NCBI RefSeq assembly: GCF_016772275.1
Contig: NZ_CP065425.1
Location: 2,820,653-2,884,652 of the forward strand
Direction of reading: 5' to 3'
Source: Heyndrickxia vini
GTDB lineage: Bacteria > Bacillota > Bacilli > Bacillales > Bacillaceae_C
DNA: 64,000 nucleotides
Shown: one piece after another, positions 63,995 through 64,000 of the stretch
Position numbering within the stretch: position 1 is the first letter of the stretch
Layout of the letters: every line of letters starts with the position of its first letter
The notes under the pieces: generated by a model
Told to the model about the DNA's origin: nothing
The model's database searches: none
The model's input: the letters and a program-made list of their open reading frames with translations, nothing else
Made by a program: the position numbers and the translations under genes

Positions 63995-64000
63995 TTAGAG

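Overview
The window looks like chromosomal DNA from a low-GC, endospore-forming member of the Bacillaceae. It is AT-rich, has strong AGGAGG-type ribosome binding sites and rho-independent terminators, and carries a complete gerPABCDEF spore-coat operon, the competence genes comK, coiA, mecA, spxA, comZ and med, and the AddAB recombinase. Gene order follows Bacillus: the stretch from yjzC through yjaU-yjaV-med-comZ-yjzB-fabHA-fabF-yjaZ-app-yjbA-trpS-spxA-mecA-coiA-pepF reads right to left, as on the inverted B. subtilis map, with clpB inserted as in the B. cereus group. The B. subtilis opp operon and yjbBC between trpS and spxA are missing. No phage, insertion sequence, tRNA, rRNA or CRISPR array was seen.

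Layout. (1) 1-7150: pepF (3' end cut by the window edge), coiA, mecA and spxA on the minus strand; a Trp T-box leader and trpS on the plus strand; yjbA. (2) 7260-18980: two complete tandem copies of a five-gene appDFABC oligopeptide ABC transporter operon, each with its own promoter and terminator, with alternating nearly identical and divergent blocks. (3) 19042-24500: yjaZ, a NERD nuclease-domain gene that probably starts at AUU, a 52-bp minisatellite array, then fabF-fabH behind a likely FapR-controlled promoter, and yjzB. (4) 24500-31030: comZ, med (broken by a one-base frameshift), yjaV, yjaU, yjzD, clpB, yjzC, yitW. (5) 31086-39540: yitV, yitU, two tiny genes, a BsuPI-domain protein, yitT, a DegV protein, a DUF3941 peptide, a lipoprotein, yajQ/yitK, a GNAT acetyltransferase and an SDR, with scattered extragenic repeats.

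(6) 39537-46450: a membrane-anchored GH13 amylase-like protein that has lost its catalytic residues, a DUF2777 protein, yisL, yisK, a DUF418 membrane protein and gerPA-gerPF behind a SigK-type promoter. (7) 46487-53738: addB-addA. (8) 53983-58210: a sigma-54 hydroxybutyrate module made of a GntP permease and a 3-hydroxybutyrate dehydrogenase, with a perfect -24/-12 promoter, a cre-like site, dyads upstream, and the matching PAS/AAA+ activator downstream. (9) 58285-64000: an AIM24-family protein, a TVP38/DedA-like protein, an S9 peptidase, yhjD, comK and an IDEAL-domain gene with a striking palindromic operator.

Functional themes are competence control (ComK, its brake MecA, Spx, Med/ComZ and CoiA), peptide uptake and turnover (two App transporters, PepF, an S9 peptidase, ClpB), fatty-acid initiation, germinant access through the spore coat, and SigL-controlled use of hydroxybutyrate. 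The most unusual items are the mosaic tandem app operons, the 52-bp repeat array, the med frameshift, the AUU start, the amylase pseudoenzyme and the operator beside comK.
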